A stretch of DNA of 49,349 nt from SAR202 cluster bacterium AC-647-N09_OGT_505m (GCA_009391225.1 VEXC01000007.1:1-49349); one strand, 5' to 3'; counted from the first letter of the stretch, positions 26,693 through 35,241 are shown. Translations and numbers: made by a program. Notes: generated from the sequence alone by a model not told the origin.

Positions 26693-28444
26693 CTAGTCAT
26701 CCTCCAGGGTGGACGTATCGCCCTCGGGAAGGCCCAACTCCCGGGCCTTGAGGAGACGCCGCATAATCTTCCCGCTGCGGGTTTTGGGTAGGGAGTCCAC
26801 GAACTGTATCTCGCGTGGAGCAACCGCCGCCGACAGCTTTTGTCGGACGAATCCCATAATCTCGTTTCGAAGCCGATCCGTAGGATCATGCCCATCGTGG
26901 AGAGCCACAAAGGCCTTCACCACTTCGAAGGCTACAGGGTCTGGCTTGCCGATGACACCAGCCTCCGCCACAGCATGGTGCTCTATGAGGGCACTCTCCA
27001 CCTCAAAGGGCCCCACCAGGTGCCCAGCGGTGTTTATGACGTCGTCAGCGCGTCCAATGAACCAGAAATAGCCATCCTTGTCCATGCGAGCCCGGTCTCC
27101 AGTGACATACCACCCATTCTTGAACTTGGAATCATACATTTCCTGGTTCTGCCAGTAAGTACGGAACATAGAGGGCCACCCAGGCCGAATGGCCAAATCT
27201 CCCTCCTGACCAGGCTCTACCTCACTGCCCGTATCATCCACAACTGCTGCGGTGATGCCTGGTATGGGGCGTCCCATGGAACCGAGCCGTATGTCCTGGA
27301 TGGGATAGTTCGCTATGAGAATGGCACCCGTCTCCGTCTGCCACCAATTATCGTGGAAGGCCAGGTTGAGAGCACTCAGTCCCCAGACTATTGCCTCCGG
27401 GTTGAGTGGCTCACCCACAGAGCACATGTAGCGCAGGCTAGAGAGGTCATACCGTTTGGGAACCTCGTCCCCAGCCTTCATCAGCATCCGTATGGCCGTA
27501 GGAGCGGTGTACCAAACTGTGACGCCATACTTCTGAATGACCTGATACCAAGCACTGGCACGGAATCCTCCTTCATAGATGACCTGGCTTACCCCGTTGG
27601 TCCAGGGAGCAGACATTCCGTAAGAAGTGCCGGTTACCCACCCAGGATCTGCAGTACACCAGTATATATCGTCGTCGTGGAGGTCTAGTGCCCACCTACC
27701 AGTGGCCATATGTTGTAGCGCGGCCAGGTGGGCATGGACGGCTCCCTTGGGCTTCCCTGTGGTCCCAGAAGTATAGTGCATAATGGAGAAGTCTTCCTCC
27801 GTAGTGGGCACGATCTCGAAGTCCGATGAGGCAGAGGCCATCTCCTTCTCGTAGCTTATGTCTCCTGGGGCCAGGGCGTCCTGAGAGCGACCGTTCTTGT
27901 TGACCACTATCACGTGCTTAAGGTCTGGTAAATCCTTGAGGATATCGCCGATGCGGTTCCTCAAGTCGGGGGTGACAATTAGGACCTTGGCCCCACTGTC
28001 CAGAAGACGATCCTTAACCGGGTCCGGCCCAAATGCGGAGAAGAGTGGACCAGCAATGGCCCCTGCTTTTAGGATTCCGAAGAAGGCAACGTACAGTTCC
28101 GGAATGCGTCCCATGAATAGGAACACCCTATCGCCCTTCTCCACACCCAACTCTTTGAGGACGTTGGCGAACTTATCAGTAAGCTCCTTTAGCTGCGCGA
28201 AAGTGTAGGTCTCCTCTTCGCCGCTTGTCCCTTCCCAGTATAGAGCTACTCTGTTCGCGCGGTGGCTCCGAGCGTGTCGGTCTATGGCCTCGTGAGCCAG
28301 ATTCAGACCGCCGCTCGGAAGGCCGTCCAATTCCCTCCTTAGTTGCGGCCAGGAGAAGCTATTGGCAAGGCCGTAGTACTCTTCCAGGTTTGGCCGTACA
28401 TCAATCTCTTCCAGCTTGGGCTTGGTAATCACGGGGTAGTCCAT
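26693..28444 (-). CDS. Acetyl-CoA synthetase-like AMP-forming acyl-CoA ligase
   Basis: A 583-residue ANL-superfamily ligase that activates a short carboxylate via an acyl-adenylate. The P-loop is YTSGTTGKPKG near 227, the substrate region HDNWWQTETGA near 366, the hinge GRADDVINTAGHLVGPFEVE near 462, and the catalytic lysine lies in PKTRSGKIMRRLL near 560. The WWQTET element with Trp is typical of acetyl/propionyl-CoA synthetases. It lacks part of the N-terminal extension of the 650-residue Acs. AGGAGG precedes the ATG. It is probably co-transcribed with the downstream condensing enzyme. Confidence 0.88.
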   Translation of the reverse strand: MDYPVITKPKLEEIDVRPNLEEYYGLANSFSWPQLRRELDGLPSGGLNLAHEAIDRHARSHRANRVALYWEGTSGEEETYTFAQLKELTDKFANVLKELGVEKGDRVFLFMGRIPELYVAFFGILKAGAIAGPLFSAFGPDPVKDRLLDSGAKVLIVTPDLRNRIGDILKDLPDLKHVIVVNKNGRSQDALAPGDISYEKEMASASSDFEIVPTTEEDFSIMHYTSGTTGKPKGAVHAHLAALQHMATGRWALDLHDDDIYWCTADPGWVTGTSYGMSAPWTNGVSQVIYEGGFRASAWYQVIQKYGVTVWYTAPTAIRMLMKAGDEVPKRYDLSSLRYMCSVGEPLNPEAIVWGLSALNLAFHDNWWQTETGAILIANYPIQDIRLGSMGRPIPGITAAVVDDTGSEVEPGQEGDLAIRPGWPSMFRTYWQNQEMYDSKFKNGWYVTGDRARMDKDGYFWFIGRADDVINTAGHLVGPFEVESALIEHHAVAEAGVIGKPDPVAFEVVKAFVALHDGHDPTDRLRNEIMGFVRQKLSAAVAPREIQFVDSLPKTRSGKIMRRLLKARELGLPEGDTSTLEDD

Positions 28445-28808
28445 GGCGTCTCCTTCCTCCTAGGAAGCCGCTGGCTCCTATGGAGCCAAGTTCATCTTAA
28501 CGTAAAGGTCGCAATGGGCACAATCCCTGGTGTGTGACATTCCGCATGCCTGTTCCATTTCCCAGGTTAGACCGTAATGCTACAATGCAGGCTGGAGATT
28601 TCCTCAAGCAAGCCTGGCGCACAGAGGAGGACCACAGTGATGCCACGCCTGGCGATACTAGGCACCCCAGTAACCCTGATTCCAGTGGAACTCATGCTAA
28701 AGCTCACATTGCACAGATACAGAGCGTTCTTTAATTTGTTGAAGGCTCGCCATATCAATCCAACAGCAGATTGTTGTAGGTGAAGAGCGCGTTCTGCCTG
28801 GAAAAACC
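28445..28808. other. Intergenic stretch with leader hairpins and a possible short ORF
   Basis: 364 bp between divergent acs-like and sfsA genes. On the acs side there are two compact hairpins, CTTCC-TCCTA-GGAAG and TGGCTCC-TAT-GGAGCCA (28472-28488). On the sfsA side lies a short ORF with a strong ribosome-binding site, listed separately. Confidence 0.5.
28640..28783 (+). CDS. Possible 47-residue small protein upstream of sfsA
   Basis: An ATG at 28640 (with an adjacent in-frame GTG at 28637) follows GAGGAGG by 6-9 bases, one of the best ribosome-binding sites in this region. The product would be a short basic peptide with MPRLAILGTPVTLIPVE at the start and a Cys-Cys-Arg end. I do not recognise it. 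It may be a leader peptide for sfsA, which starts 25 bp later, or the start of a decayed gene. Confidence 0.25.
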   Translation: MPRLAILGTPVTLIPVELMLKLTLHRYRAFFNLLKARHINPTADCCR

Positions 28809-29516
28809 TTGAAGCTAAACTCCCCATTGCAAGACGGCACCTTCCTCGAACGGCCCAATCGCTTTGCCGCCTGGGTGGAGGTGAACGGTTCCCCCACTAT
28901 GGTACACGTGCCCAACTCGGGCCGAATGAAGGAGTTGTTTCAGAGGGGCAATAAGGTACTCCTGACTCCCAAGGCCAAGCCGGAACGCAAGACGGGCTTC
29001 GACATGTCACTGGTTAACCTGGGCCATACACTAGTATCCACTGATTCTAGATTGCCGCCCACGTTGCTATATGAGGCCTTCACTAAGGGGCAGACCAGCC
29101 AGTTCTCCCAGTATACCTGGGCACGTAGAGAAGTCACGTTCTCACACAGTCGCCTGGACATGGTGATGGGCAATGGCGGACTGTGCTACATTGAGATGAA
29201 ATCTGTCACACTGGTCAGGAATGGGGTCGGCATATTCCCCGACGCTCCTACGGTTCGTGGAGTACGTCACATGGACGCCCTGGCCCAGGCCAAGGCCCAG
29301 GGACACCGAGCCGCGGTCGTATTCGTGGTACAGCGTGAGGACGTCCATTCCTTCAGCCCCAACGACGAGGCGGACCCACTCTTTGGTAACGCGCTACGTG
29401 TCGCACAAGCCACAGGGGTGGAAGTCTATGCGTATCGCTGCCGGGTGTCGCCAGAGGAGGTAATCCTGGCAGAACCAATTCCCGTTAACCTCCCATCTCA
29501 TATTCAAGAGTGGTAA
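28809..29516 (+). CDS. sfsA: SfsA family protein (sugar fermentation stimulation)
   Basis: A 235-residue SfsA homologue. Typical blocks are ERPNRFAAWVEVNG near 14, VHVPNSGRMKELF near 31, SRLDMVMGN near 113 and the EMKSVTLV...FPDAPTVRG stretch near 128-150, which in this family forms a PD-(D/E)xK-like core. The start is TTG, chosen because MKLNSPLQDGTFLERPNRF aligns with family N-termini. SfsA is nucleic-acid binding and its physiological role is unsettled. It is 7 bp upstream of a DNA glycosylase gene, suggesting a shared transcript. Confidence 0.88.
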   Translation: MKLNSPLQDGTFLERPNRFAAWVEVNGSPTMVHVPNSGRMKELFQRGNKVLLTPKAKPERKTGFDMSLVNLGHTLVSTDSRLPPTLLYEAFTKGQTSQFSQYTWARREVTFSHSRLDMVMGNGGLCYIEMKSVTLVRNGVGIFPDAPTVRGVRHMDALAQAKAQGHRAAVVFVVQREDVHSFSPNDEADPLFGNALRVAQATGVEVYAYRCRVSPEEVILAEPIPVNLPSHIQEW

Positions 29517-29523
29517 GCCTGCC

Positions 29524-30207
29524 ATGTCTGAATCCCTAAGAAAAAGGCTCCTGGACATCTACGGTCGGCTGTATAGCCGGTATGGGCCACAATATTGGTG
29601 GCCCGGCGATGGTGCCTTTGAGGTCATTATTGGGGCCATTCTTACCCAGGCCGCATCGTGGGACAACGTGGACAAAGCCCTAGCTAATCTGAAGGCCAAG
29701 TGGCTCTTGGAGCCAGTTGCGCTGAGGGCAGTGGACCAGGACGAGTTAGCCAATGTGATAAGAACCTCAATCTACTTCAACGCCAAAGCCCAGAAGGTAA
29801 AGGCCTTCGTCCAGCACCTCGGAGAACATTACAACGATGACCTCAGGGCTTTGCTGGGCAAGGATACCCACAACCTTCGTCAGGAATTGCTATCCATCTA
29901 CGGGATAGGAAATGAGACGGCAGACGACATCGTGCTGTACGCCGCCCACAAGCCCATATTCGTCATAGATGCCTATACTAGACGTATCCTCGGCAGGTTG
30001 AGCATCAATCCCACCCGAGACACCTATGACTCCTATCAGGCCATCTTCATGGAGAACCTATCCCATGACGTGAGCCTGTTCAACGAGTACCACGCCCTAC
30101 TGGACCGGCACGGCTCGGAGACATGTCGCAAGGTCAAGCCAACGTGTGCAGAGTGCTGTCTTTTGGATTTATGTCCCACCGGAGCAAGGAATGTCATGTC
30201 TGTATAA
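29524..30207 (+). CDS. HhH-GPD DNA glycosylase, MagIII/COG2231-like, with a 4Fe-4S loop
   Basis: A 227-residue endonuclease III superfamily protein. The N-terminal WWPGDGAFEVIIGAILTQ is typical of the MagIII-like (3-methyladenine glycosylase) branch. The helix-hairpin-helix is at 124-133 (IYGIGNETAD), followed by catalytic Asp149 in VIDAYTRR. Endonuclease III has Lys120 in the hairpin; here that position is Glu131, so a monofunctional glycosylase without AP-lyase activity is expected. The C-terminus has the C-x6-C-x2-C-x5-C iron-sulfur spacing (Cys201, 208, 211, 217). The gene follows sfsA by 7 bp. Substrate is inferred from the family only. Confidence 0.85.
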   Translation: MSESLRKRLLDIYGRLYSRYGPQYWWPGDGAFEVIIGAILTQAASWDNVDKALANLKAKWLLEPVALRAVDQDELANVIRTSIYFNAKAQKVKAFVQHLGEHYNDDLRALLGKDTHNLRQELLSIYGIGNETADDIVLYAAHKPIFVIDAYTRRILGRLSINPTRDTYDSYQAIFMENLSHDVSLFNEYHALLDRHGSETCRKVKPTCAECCLLDLCPTGARNVMSV

Positions 30208-30325
30208 CACCTCTTGGGTTGTCTTGGCACTCTACCTCTGAGTAGGATATAGTGTAGTTGTAAGAGTTGTAATTCCTGTAGCGAGACAACCCCTCAGGCC
30301 CAGGCGGCGAGGAGGAGGGCAGTAG

Positions 30326-30583
30326 ATGAACTTCCTGGGCATAGGCCCCGTAGAGTTTCTAATCGTCGCGCTCGTTGCCTTCATATTCCTTGGCCCGGCG
30401 CGGATGATGGAGGGCGCGCGATTCCTGGGTAAGGTATTGCGAGAGGTAAGGCACACCACCAGCGATTTACCAAGCCTGTTATCCCTAGACGAGCCCCTCG
30501 ATCAACCTCCCAAGCACGAAGCTAGGAGCAGAGCTGAAGAGCTACCAAGCGATACCCCTGAAAGCGCCGCCAATGGAAGATAG
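30326..30583 (+). CDS. tatB: TatA/TatB family translocase protein
   Basis: An 85-residue protein with one N-terminal membrane helix (GPVEFLIVALVAFIFLGPARM), the Gly-Pro hinge, a short amphipathic helix (GARFLGKVLREVR) and an acidic tail, the plan of TatA/TatB. The strong GGAGGAGG upstream supports the ATG. It overlaps tatC by 11 bp, and with a separate tatA nearby it most likely plays the TatB role of presenting twin-arginine precursors, though A and B are hard to separate by sequence. Confidence 0.85.
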   Translation: MNFLGIGPVEFLIVALVAFIFLGPARMMEGARFLGKVLREVRHTTSDLPSLLSLDEPLDQPPKHEARSRAEELPSDTPESAANGR

Positions 30584-31325
30584 GGAAATCCCACTAGGCG
30601 GGCATCTGACAGAGTTGCGACGGCGAATCATTGTGACCACGGTATCTCTCGTAGTGGGAACGGCTATTGCCTTCGCCTTCCACCGTGTCATCTTCAATCT
30701 GCTGATGGGGCCAGCCCAGGGCTTCGACTCTCTTCAACAACAGAAGCTGGTCTTCACCCAAATGACCGAGATGCTCGGCATCACCATGAAGGTCTCTCTA
30801 ATGGGCGGGCTGATTCTTGCATCCCCTATCGTACTATACCAAGTGGTCATGTTCGTAGCCCCCGGCTTGACCCCCAAAGAGAAGCGCTATCTCTTCGCTT
30901 TACTCCCAGGGGCCATGCTTTCCTTTGTGGCAGGCGCATCTTTTGGGTATTTCGTTCTGCTTCCACCAGCCCTAAATTTTCTGCTGACATTTGGTTCCGG
31001 CATAGCCATGCCAATGATAAGAGTAGGGAACTACATCAACCTGGTAGTGGCCCTACTGTTCTGGCTGGGAGTGTCCTTTGAGACACCTCTGGTCATGTTC
31101 TTCTTGAGCAAAATCGGTGTAGTGACACCCACGGCACTGGCTCGGCAACGTCGCTACGCTCTCGTGGTGGCCTTTATTCTGGGTGCTCTCATCACCCCCA
31201 CTTTTGACCCTGTTAATCAGACCCTGGTGGCAGTGCCGATCATCCTCCTATATGAGTTGGGGATATGGCTGGCCAGGCTGGCCCGCTTGGGGAGGAAGAA
31301 GCCCCTGGTAGACAGTGCCATCTGA
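30573..31325 (+). CDS. tatC: Sec-independent protein translocase TatC
   Basis: A 250-residue membrane protein with six predicted helices, the receptor for twin-arginine signal peptides. Family marks are the N-terminal PLGGHLTELRRRI with the conserved Glu, MTEMLGITMKVSLMGG near 65, FVAPGLTPKEKRYLFA near 94, and GVSFETPLVMFFLSKIGVV near 168 with the conserved Phe-Glu in the membrane. The start overlaps the TatA/B gene, so the two are translationally coupled. Confidence 0.95.
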   Translation: MEDREIPLGGHLTELRRRIIVTTVSLVVGTAIAFAFHRVIFNLLMGPAQGFDSLQQQKLVFTQMTEMLGITMKVSLMGGLILASPIVLYQVVMFVAPGLTPKEKRYLFALLPGAMLSFVAGASFGYFVLLPPALNFLLTFGSGIAMPMIRVGNYINLVVALLFWLGVSFETPLVMFFLSKIGVVTPTALARQRRYALVVAFILGALITPTFDPVNQTLVAVPIILLYELGIWLARLARLGRKKPLVDSAI

Positions 31326-31629
31326 GCCATAGCGTGGATTCGAAATGCCGACTATACGCTTGAGTCATGGACACAATGAGTACATCATCGTACTGATGTC
31401 ATTTTGAGCGGCCTAATCTCGTCCTGAGCCCGCCTACAACGGACTCAGAATATAGAGAGTGCCTTCCCAAGCAAGGCGCAGCGCCTTAGATTCTTAGGTC
31501 ATCCCGACACGTCGAGGCCCCCTCAGAAAGACATGGATGTGTTGTGGAAGTTACTCACGTAAGAAAGCAAAATCCGAGGCCTCGTCAGTTGACAAGGCCT
31601 CGGATTGTTCACCATTATTCCAGAAGGGA
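31326..31629. other. Intergenic stretch between convergent tatC and tatA
   Basis: 304 bp with no gene. It contains the tatA terminator (31571-31606) and GC-rich text (GTCATTTTGAGCGGCC, then GCGCAGCGCC) that looks like a worn intergenic repeat. Confidence 0.5.
31571..31606 (-). terminator. Rho-independent terminator of tatA
   Basis: A perfect 12-bp stem, AATCCGAGGCCT with AGGCCTCGGATT around a 12-nt loop, followed on the minus strand by TTGCTTTCTT. It starts about 24 bp past the tatA stop. Confidence 0.85.
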
Positions 31630-31836
31630 CTATACCTTCTCTTTGCGCTTCCTTCTATTCGGCTTGGATTCGGCCAACGGCTCCTCGTCATCCAGTACCT
31701 CCCCTGATTGACCCTTGCGGAACTCGCGAATCCCTTTACCCATTGCGCCGCCTATCTCTCCCAAACGGCCCACGCCAAATATAATGAGGATAATGACCAA
31801 GACAATTATCAATTCTGTTGGTCCAATTCTGGGCAT
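31630..31836 (-). CDS. tatA: Twin-arginine translocase subunit TatA
   Basis: A 68-residue protein with an N-terminal membrane helix ([17 protein letters not shown]), then [20 protein letters not shown], the classical TatA hinge and amphipathic helix, and a short charged tail. ATG 31836 is chosen because GAGGAG lies six bases upstream; an ATG two codons earlier abuts that site with no spacing. It is encoded separately from and convergent with tatB-tatC, and ends in a strong terminator. Confidence 0.88.
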   Translation of the reverse strand: MPRIGPTELIIVLVIILIIFGVGRLGEIGGAMGKGIREFRKGQSGEVLDDEEPLAESKPNRRKRKEKV

Positions 31837-31899
31837 CAACATCTCCTCATAAGGGGATTCTGTGCAGCATAGTATATCGGCGACCCATACTAGTCAATA

Positions 31900-31931
31900 C
31901 TGCCCAATTCATGGATAAGCCGAAGCCTACT
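31900..31931 (+). promoter_or_regulatory. Weak candidate promoter of the IlvD/Edd-like gene
   Basis: TATATAAA around 31930 can serve as a -10 element, about 60 bp before the chosen GTG start. No good -35 box lies at 17 bp, the closest being TTCATG with 3/6 matches. Positions are approximate. Confidence 0.25.
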
Positions 31932-31989
31932 ATATAAATAAGCGATGCTTAATGTATCATTGAGCATTATAAATTGTGGAGATTCCCTA

Positions 31990-33837
31990 GTGCGAAATTC
32001 TAGAACAGTTCTAATAGACAATAATCCAGGACGAAGTGCGCAGACCTTTGGCATTGCCAGAGAACTTGGCACAGATATCGAACTTATTCATGAGCCTTCT
32101 GTGGGAGTTATTGGAAACAAGGGAGATTCACAATGTTATTTGGGAGTGCAACAGAAAGTCGAAACCATACATGAACGCCTTCGACGAATAATGGGGCGCA
32201 GCGGTGATCAAATGAGCATGAGGTTGATCCAACCAGAATATACCCTGGCAACCTCAGATGGTATGCGCAATGGAACTAGAGAAATGCGTTATTCACTAAT
32301 CGGTCGTGAAGTTACACATGATTCAGTTTGTGAACATTTAAGTGCTAGCGGGTTAGAAGGCACTATAGCTGTTGTCGCTTGCGACAAGCCCCCTGTTGGT
32401 ACACTAGCAGCACTTCTTGAGCATAACCGACCAGCAATCATCATGTCGGATGGTACGATTCGTCCCGGGACGGATTCGGTTACAGGTCAGAGGCTAGACA
32501 TAATCTCTGGCTTTCAGATTGCCGGCAGCGACGATGAAGAGATGAAGAAAAGGATAGCCTGCGAAGCATGCCCTGGGTTTGGGAGTTGTGGTGGAATGTT
32601 TACTTACAACACCATGCAGTCTTTTATTGGGGTGCTTGGAATGGAGCCCCTGCATATGGTTTCTCCTCCTTCAGATGACCTTCGCAGAATTGAACAGTTT
32701 CCAGACGAACTAGTGAATTATCTACGTGGCCTCATAGAATCGCAGGTTACTCCGCGAGATATTGTAACTCGCGATTCAATAAGGAATGCCATGATAGTTT
32801 CCATGGCCATAGGGGGTTCGACAAACGTTTTGCTACATGCACCTGAGATAGCTAGATCTGCTGGTTACGCTGATTTCTCTGCTGACATTATGTCGCACGA
32901 GGAATTTAATTACCTGTCGCAGCATGTGGTTCCTGTTCTAGTCGACGCAAGACCTTTTGGAAACTACTCGATGGTTGATATAGATGAGAAGGGCGGCGTG
33001 CAGGTTATCGTTAAGGATCTATTAGACGCAGGTCTGTTAAATGGGGGAACACCTACCTGTACCGGAGAAACTCTTGCTCAGCAGGTTGATCGACTAAATC
33101 CTCCAGCACCTGATGGGATTGTCATCTATACAGCAAAAGACCCGTACAAACTCACAGGCGGATTAAGGGTTTTGGGTGGCAACCTTTCACCTGAGTACAG
33201 TGCTGTATTGAAACTTGCCGGTGTGGAAGGCGGACTGGAAGACAATATTTTTGTTGGAAAGGCACGAGTTTTCGATGGTGAACGTGCCTTGTTAGATTCT
33301 CTGGAAAATGAGCCTCACATATTTAATGACCATGATATGGTAATAGTTCGTTACGAGGGACCAAGTGGTGCTCCTGGAATGCCTGAAATGCTAGACGCGA
33401 CTTCTAGAATTACAACCCTTTGTAGGGAGAAGGAAATAGTTGTAGGGCTCATGACAGACGCTAGATTTTCAGGTGGTTCGGTTGGGCTTGTCATTGGGCA
33501 TGTGGGTCCGGAGGCGGCTTTGGGCGGCGAGATTGCCCTCATAGAAGACGGTGATGAAATTGTAGTTGATCTTAATATTAATGAACTTAACTGTACTGAG
33601 TTGTCTGATGCTGTAGTCTTGAATACAAGAAAAGTAGCATGGGAGAAAATAGTGGAGTCAAATGGCGGGACGCATCCCTCTGTTGGGATAGCAGATACTA
33701 GACTCCTTAATCGCATGAGGCTCTCAGCGGTCTCTGCAAAACTTGGTGCTGGAATGCACCCTGATAGGAAGCTCTGGGTCAGTGCACCACGCAATCCAGT
33801 GAGAACGTCTTTTGTTCCCACAAATAAATGGAGATAA
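31990..33837 (+). CDS. IlvD/Edd family dehydratase
   Basis: An iron-sulfur dehydratase of the dihydroxyacid/6-phosphogluconate/sugar-acid family. Start GTG 31990 is chosen because GGAG lies eight bases upstream; an ATG at 31945 has no such site. Counting from the GTG, expected cluster ligands are Cys131 in VVACDKPPVG and Cys200 in CPGFGSCGGMFTYNTM; the third is probably Cys49 in DSQCYLG, in place of the usual PCN. LATSDGM and MRYSLIGRE match the metal-binding region. Overall identity to true IlvD looks low, and the gene is more AT-rich than its neighbours, with no ilv genes nearby, so a sugar-acid dehydratase gained by transfer is plausible. Substrate undecided. Confidence 0.8.
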   Translation: MRNSRTVLIDNNPGRSAQTFGIARELGTDIELIHEPSVGVIGNKGDSQCYLGVQQKVETIHERLRRIMGRSGDQMSMRLIQPEYTLATSDGMRNGTREMRYSLIGREVTHDSVCEHLSASGLEGTIAVVACDKPPVGTLAALLEHNRPAIIMSDGTIRPGTDSVTGQRLDIISGFQIAGSDDEEMKKRIACEACPGFGSCGGMFTYNTMQSFIGVLGMEPLHMVSPPSDDLRRIEQFPDELVNYLRGLIESQVTPRDIVTRDSIRNAMIVSMAIGGSTNVLLHAPEIARSAGYADFSADIMSHEEFNYLSQHVVPVLVDARPFGNYSMVDIDEKGGVQVIVKDLLDAGLLNGGTPTCTGETLAQQVDRLNPPAPDGIVIYTAKDPYKLTGGLRVLGGNLSPEYSAVLKLAGVEGGLEDNIFVGKARVFDGERALLDSLENEPHIFNDHDMVIVRYEGPSGAPGMPEMLDATSRITTLCREKEIVVGLMTDARFSGGSVGLVIGHVGPEAALGGEIALIEDGDEIVVDLNINELNCTELSDAVVLNTRKVAWEKIVESNGGTHPSVGIADTRLLNRMRLSAVSAKLGAGMHPDRKLWVSAPRNPVRTSFVPTNKWR

Positions 33838-34358
33838 GGGGAGTCTAACCCTCAGTGGTAGCGTGGCACCCGGTGCAGTCGTGACCGGTTCTGAGCCACA
33901 GACATGAGGTCACAGGCGTCCTCAGAGTGGTGCTGAATGCCACTAACCGTCTGCTCAACAAACGTCTCCAGCCCTTCCTCCCTGAGTTGGTAGATATCCC
34001 ACTGGGACATGAGAGAACTCAGGGTGACACCCGATAAACATAAGAAACTCTTCTGACAGGCGCCTGCTATACCAGAAGAGTTGAGGGGCCCAGGCATCAC
34101 TCTACGACACCCTCAACCCTGTCCATCTCCTAGCCCAAATCAACCAGACCCAGAAACACCCTCGGTAGTTTGTCTGGACACCCCAATCACAATGAGACCT
34201 CTATAACTCCTTCATATGAGGCAACATATCCCCTTCGGTAACACTTACTATTGACACAACCAGAGCGGCACAAATCGAGGCAAGTCCAAATAAGTTGTCG
34301 CCAGATTATATTGCTGAGTGGCAGGGTAGGTGCTACAGTCGCCAAGGAGTTGAATGCC
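33838..34358. other. Intergenic stretch with nothing firmly recognised
   Basis: 521 bp between the dehydratase and pcm. The minus strand around 33852-34015 is open with protein-like sequence (QLREEGLETFVEQTVSG), possibly debris. No RNA gene is seen. TTGACA at 34252 precedes pcm but lacks a convincing -10 partner. Confidence 0.4.
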
Positions 34359-35003
34359 ATGTCTACTGAGATGGAGCAGGCCAAAATGAGACTATTCGCA
34401 AGCCTTCGCTTGGAGATGGCAAGAGATGGGGTACTGGATGCCATGGAAAGGGTTCCGCGGAATCTGTTTGTGCCCGAGAGGAGTCGCCATTTGAGCTATG
34501 AGGACATTGCTCTGCCCATAGAGGATGGGCAGACCATATCCCAGCCGTATATCGTGGCCTTGATGACCCAGGCTCTGGATCTCAAGAAGGGGGAAATCGT
34601 GCTGGAGCTGGGTACGGGCAGTGGGTATCAAGCGGCCATCCTATCTCTCCTGGCCCGGAAGGTCTACTCCATGGAGCGGATTTCTTCGCTGGCTGAGAGA
34701 GCTAAGGCTTTGTTAACCTCATTAGATTACGCCAACGTAGAGGTACGCCTGGCTGGGAGCGTGCTGGGTTGTCCTGAAGAGGCCCCGTTCGATGCCATCA
34801 TCGTCACAGCAGCCTCACCTAGACTGCCTAGGGTGCTGCTGGAGCAGATGGCCCAGGGAGGGAGGTTGATTATTCCAGTGGGGTCTCATCAGGAGCAGGA
34901 CCTAATGAAAGTAGTCAAGGCCGACGATGGATACTCCATTAGTAGTCTGGGCTCATGTCGCTTTGTGCCTCTATTGGGAAATGGGGCCTGGGACGAGTCC
35001 TAA
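34359..35003 (+). CDS. pcm: Protein-L-isoaspartate O-methyltransferase
   Basis: A 214-residue SAM-dependent repair methyltransferase that acts on isoaspartyl residues in damaged proteins. ATG 34359 has AAGGAG upstream and gives the expected N-terminus; the frame is open further upstream but without family-like sequence. Motifs are RVPRNLFVPE near 30, DIALPIEDGQTISQPYIVA near 50 (substrate-binding), the SAM loop VLELGTGSGYQAA near 84, and FDAIIVTAASPRLP near 144. It is the last host gene before the 8.1 kb island: its stop is 18 bp left of the left att repeat. Confidence 0.92.
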   Translation: MSTEMEQAKMRLFASLRLEMARDGVLDAMERVPRNLFVPERSRHLSYEDIALPIEDGQTISQPYIVALMTQALDLKKGEIVLELGTGSGYQAAILSLLARKVYSMERISSLAERAKALLTSLDYANVEVRLAGSVLGCPEEAPFDAIIVTAASPRLPRVLLEQMAQGGRLIIPVGSHQEQDLMKVVKADDGYSISSLGSCRFVPLLGNGAWDES

Positions 35004-35020
35004 TAGCCTGGGGTGCAAGA

Positions 35021-35069
35021 CACATGGCAAAGGTCAGTGGTTCGAGTCCACTACCGCCCACCACTGTAT
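35021..35069 (+). repeat. Left att repeat (49 bp, tRNA 3' end)
   Basis: Begins CACATGGCAAAGGTC, continues with a T arm (AGTGG-TTCGAGT-CCACT), acceptor strand ACCGCCC, A, CCA, and ends ACTGTAT. It is identical to 43121-43169. The matching acceptor 5' strand GGGCGGT is not found to the left, where the pcm 3' end lies, so this is a tRNA fragment and not a gene. Confidence 0.9.
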
Positions 35070-35241
35070 TTGTACGGGGCATTATTTCTCCGTGCTTCAG
35101 TGTCATGGTGTTCACAACACTGTTCACAAGTTCTTCGTATCTGTGCCTAAGAGCATCAGGCCATTTTCTCTTACCGTTGACTAGCATGCTTAGGTAAGAA
35201 GGTGTTATTCCTAGGATTACAGCTTGTTTTCTTAAGGACAT
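35021..35241 (-). CDS. Short Cro/CI-type HTH protein reading out across the left att
   Basis: The first 58 codons from ATG 35241 encode an XRE-like helix-turn-helix: MSLRKQAVILGITPSYLSM followed by LVNGKRKW, with turn and recognition helix at about 12-25. The frame then enters the att repeat (VGGSGLEPLTFAMCL) and runs beyond it into host DNA, stopping at 34939, so the integrated reading frame has a meaningless tail. The same frame is used by the integrase at the other att copy. It may be a regulator of island excision. ATG context has only a weak ribosome-binding sequence. Confidence 0.55.
35109..35129 (+). repeat. Two TGTTCACAA copies spaced 12 bp; a third at 35281
   Basis: TGTTCACAA occurs at 35109-35117, 35121-35129 and 35281-35289, the first pair inside the HTH reading frame and the third upstream of its start. 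A near copy, TGTTCACTA, lies at 43052 next to the right att. Spacing and position fit integrase arm sites or HTH operators. Confidence 0.45.

Noticed and set aside
28640..28960. Selenoprotein reading through the TGA at 28781
   Set aside because: The sequence after the TGA is not protein-like in that frame and no SECIS-like hairpin follows the codon.
33351..33821. Long minus-strand open frame (156 codons) inside the dehydratase gene
   Set aside because: It is a mirror of conserved coding sequence on the other strand, with Ser/Thr/Pro-rich composition typical of antisense frames.
34988..35063. A complete tRNA gene at the left att
   Set aside because: The T arm and acceptor 3' strand are good, but the 5' strand GGGCGGT is missing, the would-be 5' half overlaps the pcm stop region with three acceptor mismatches, and no proper anticodon loop can be placed.
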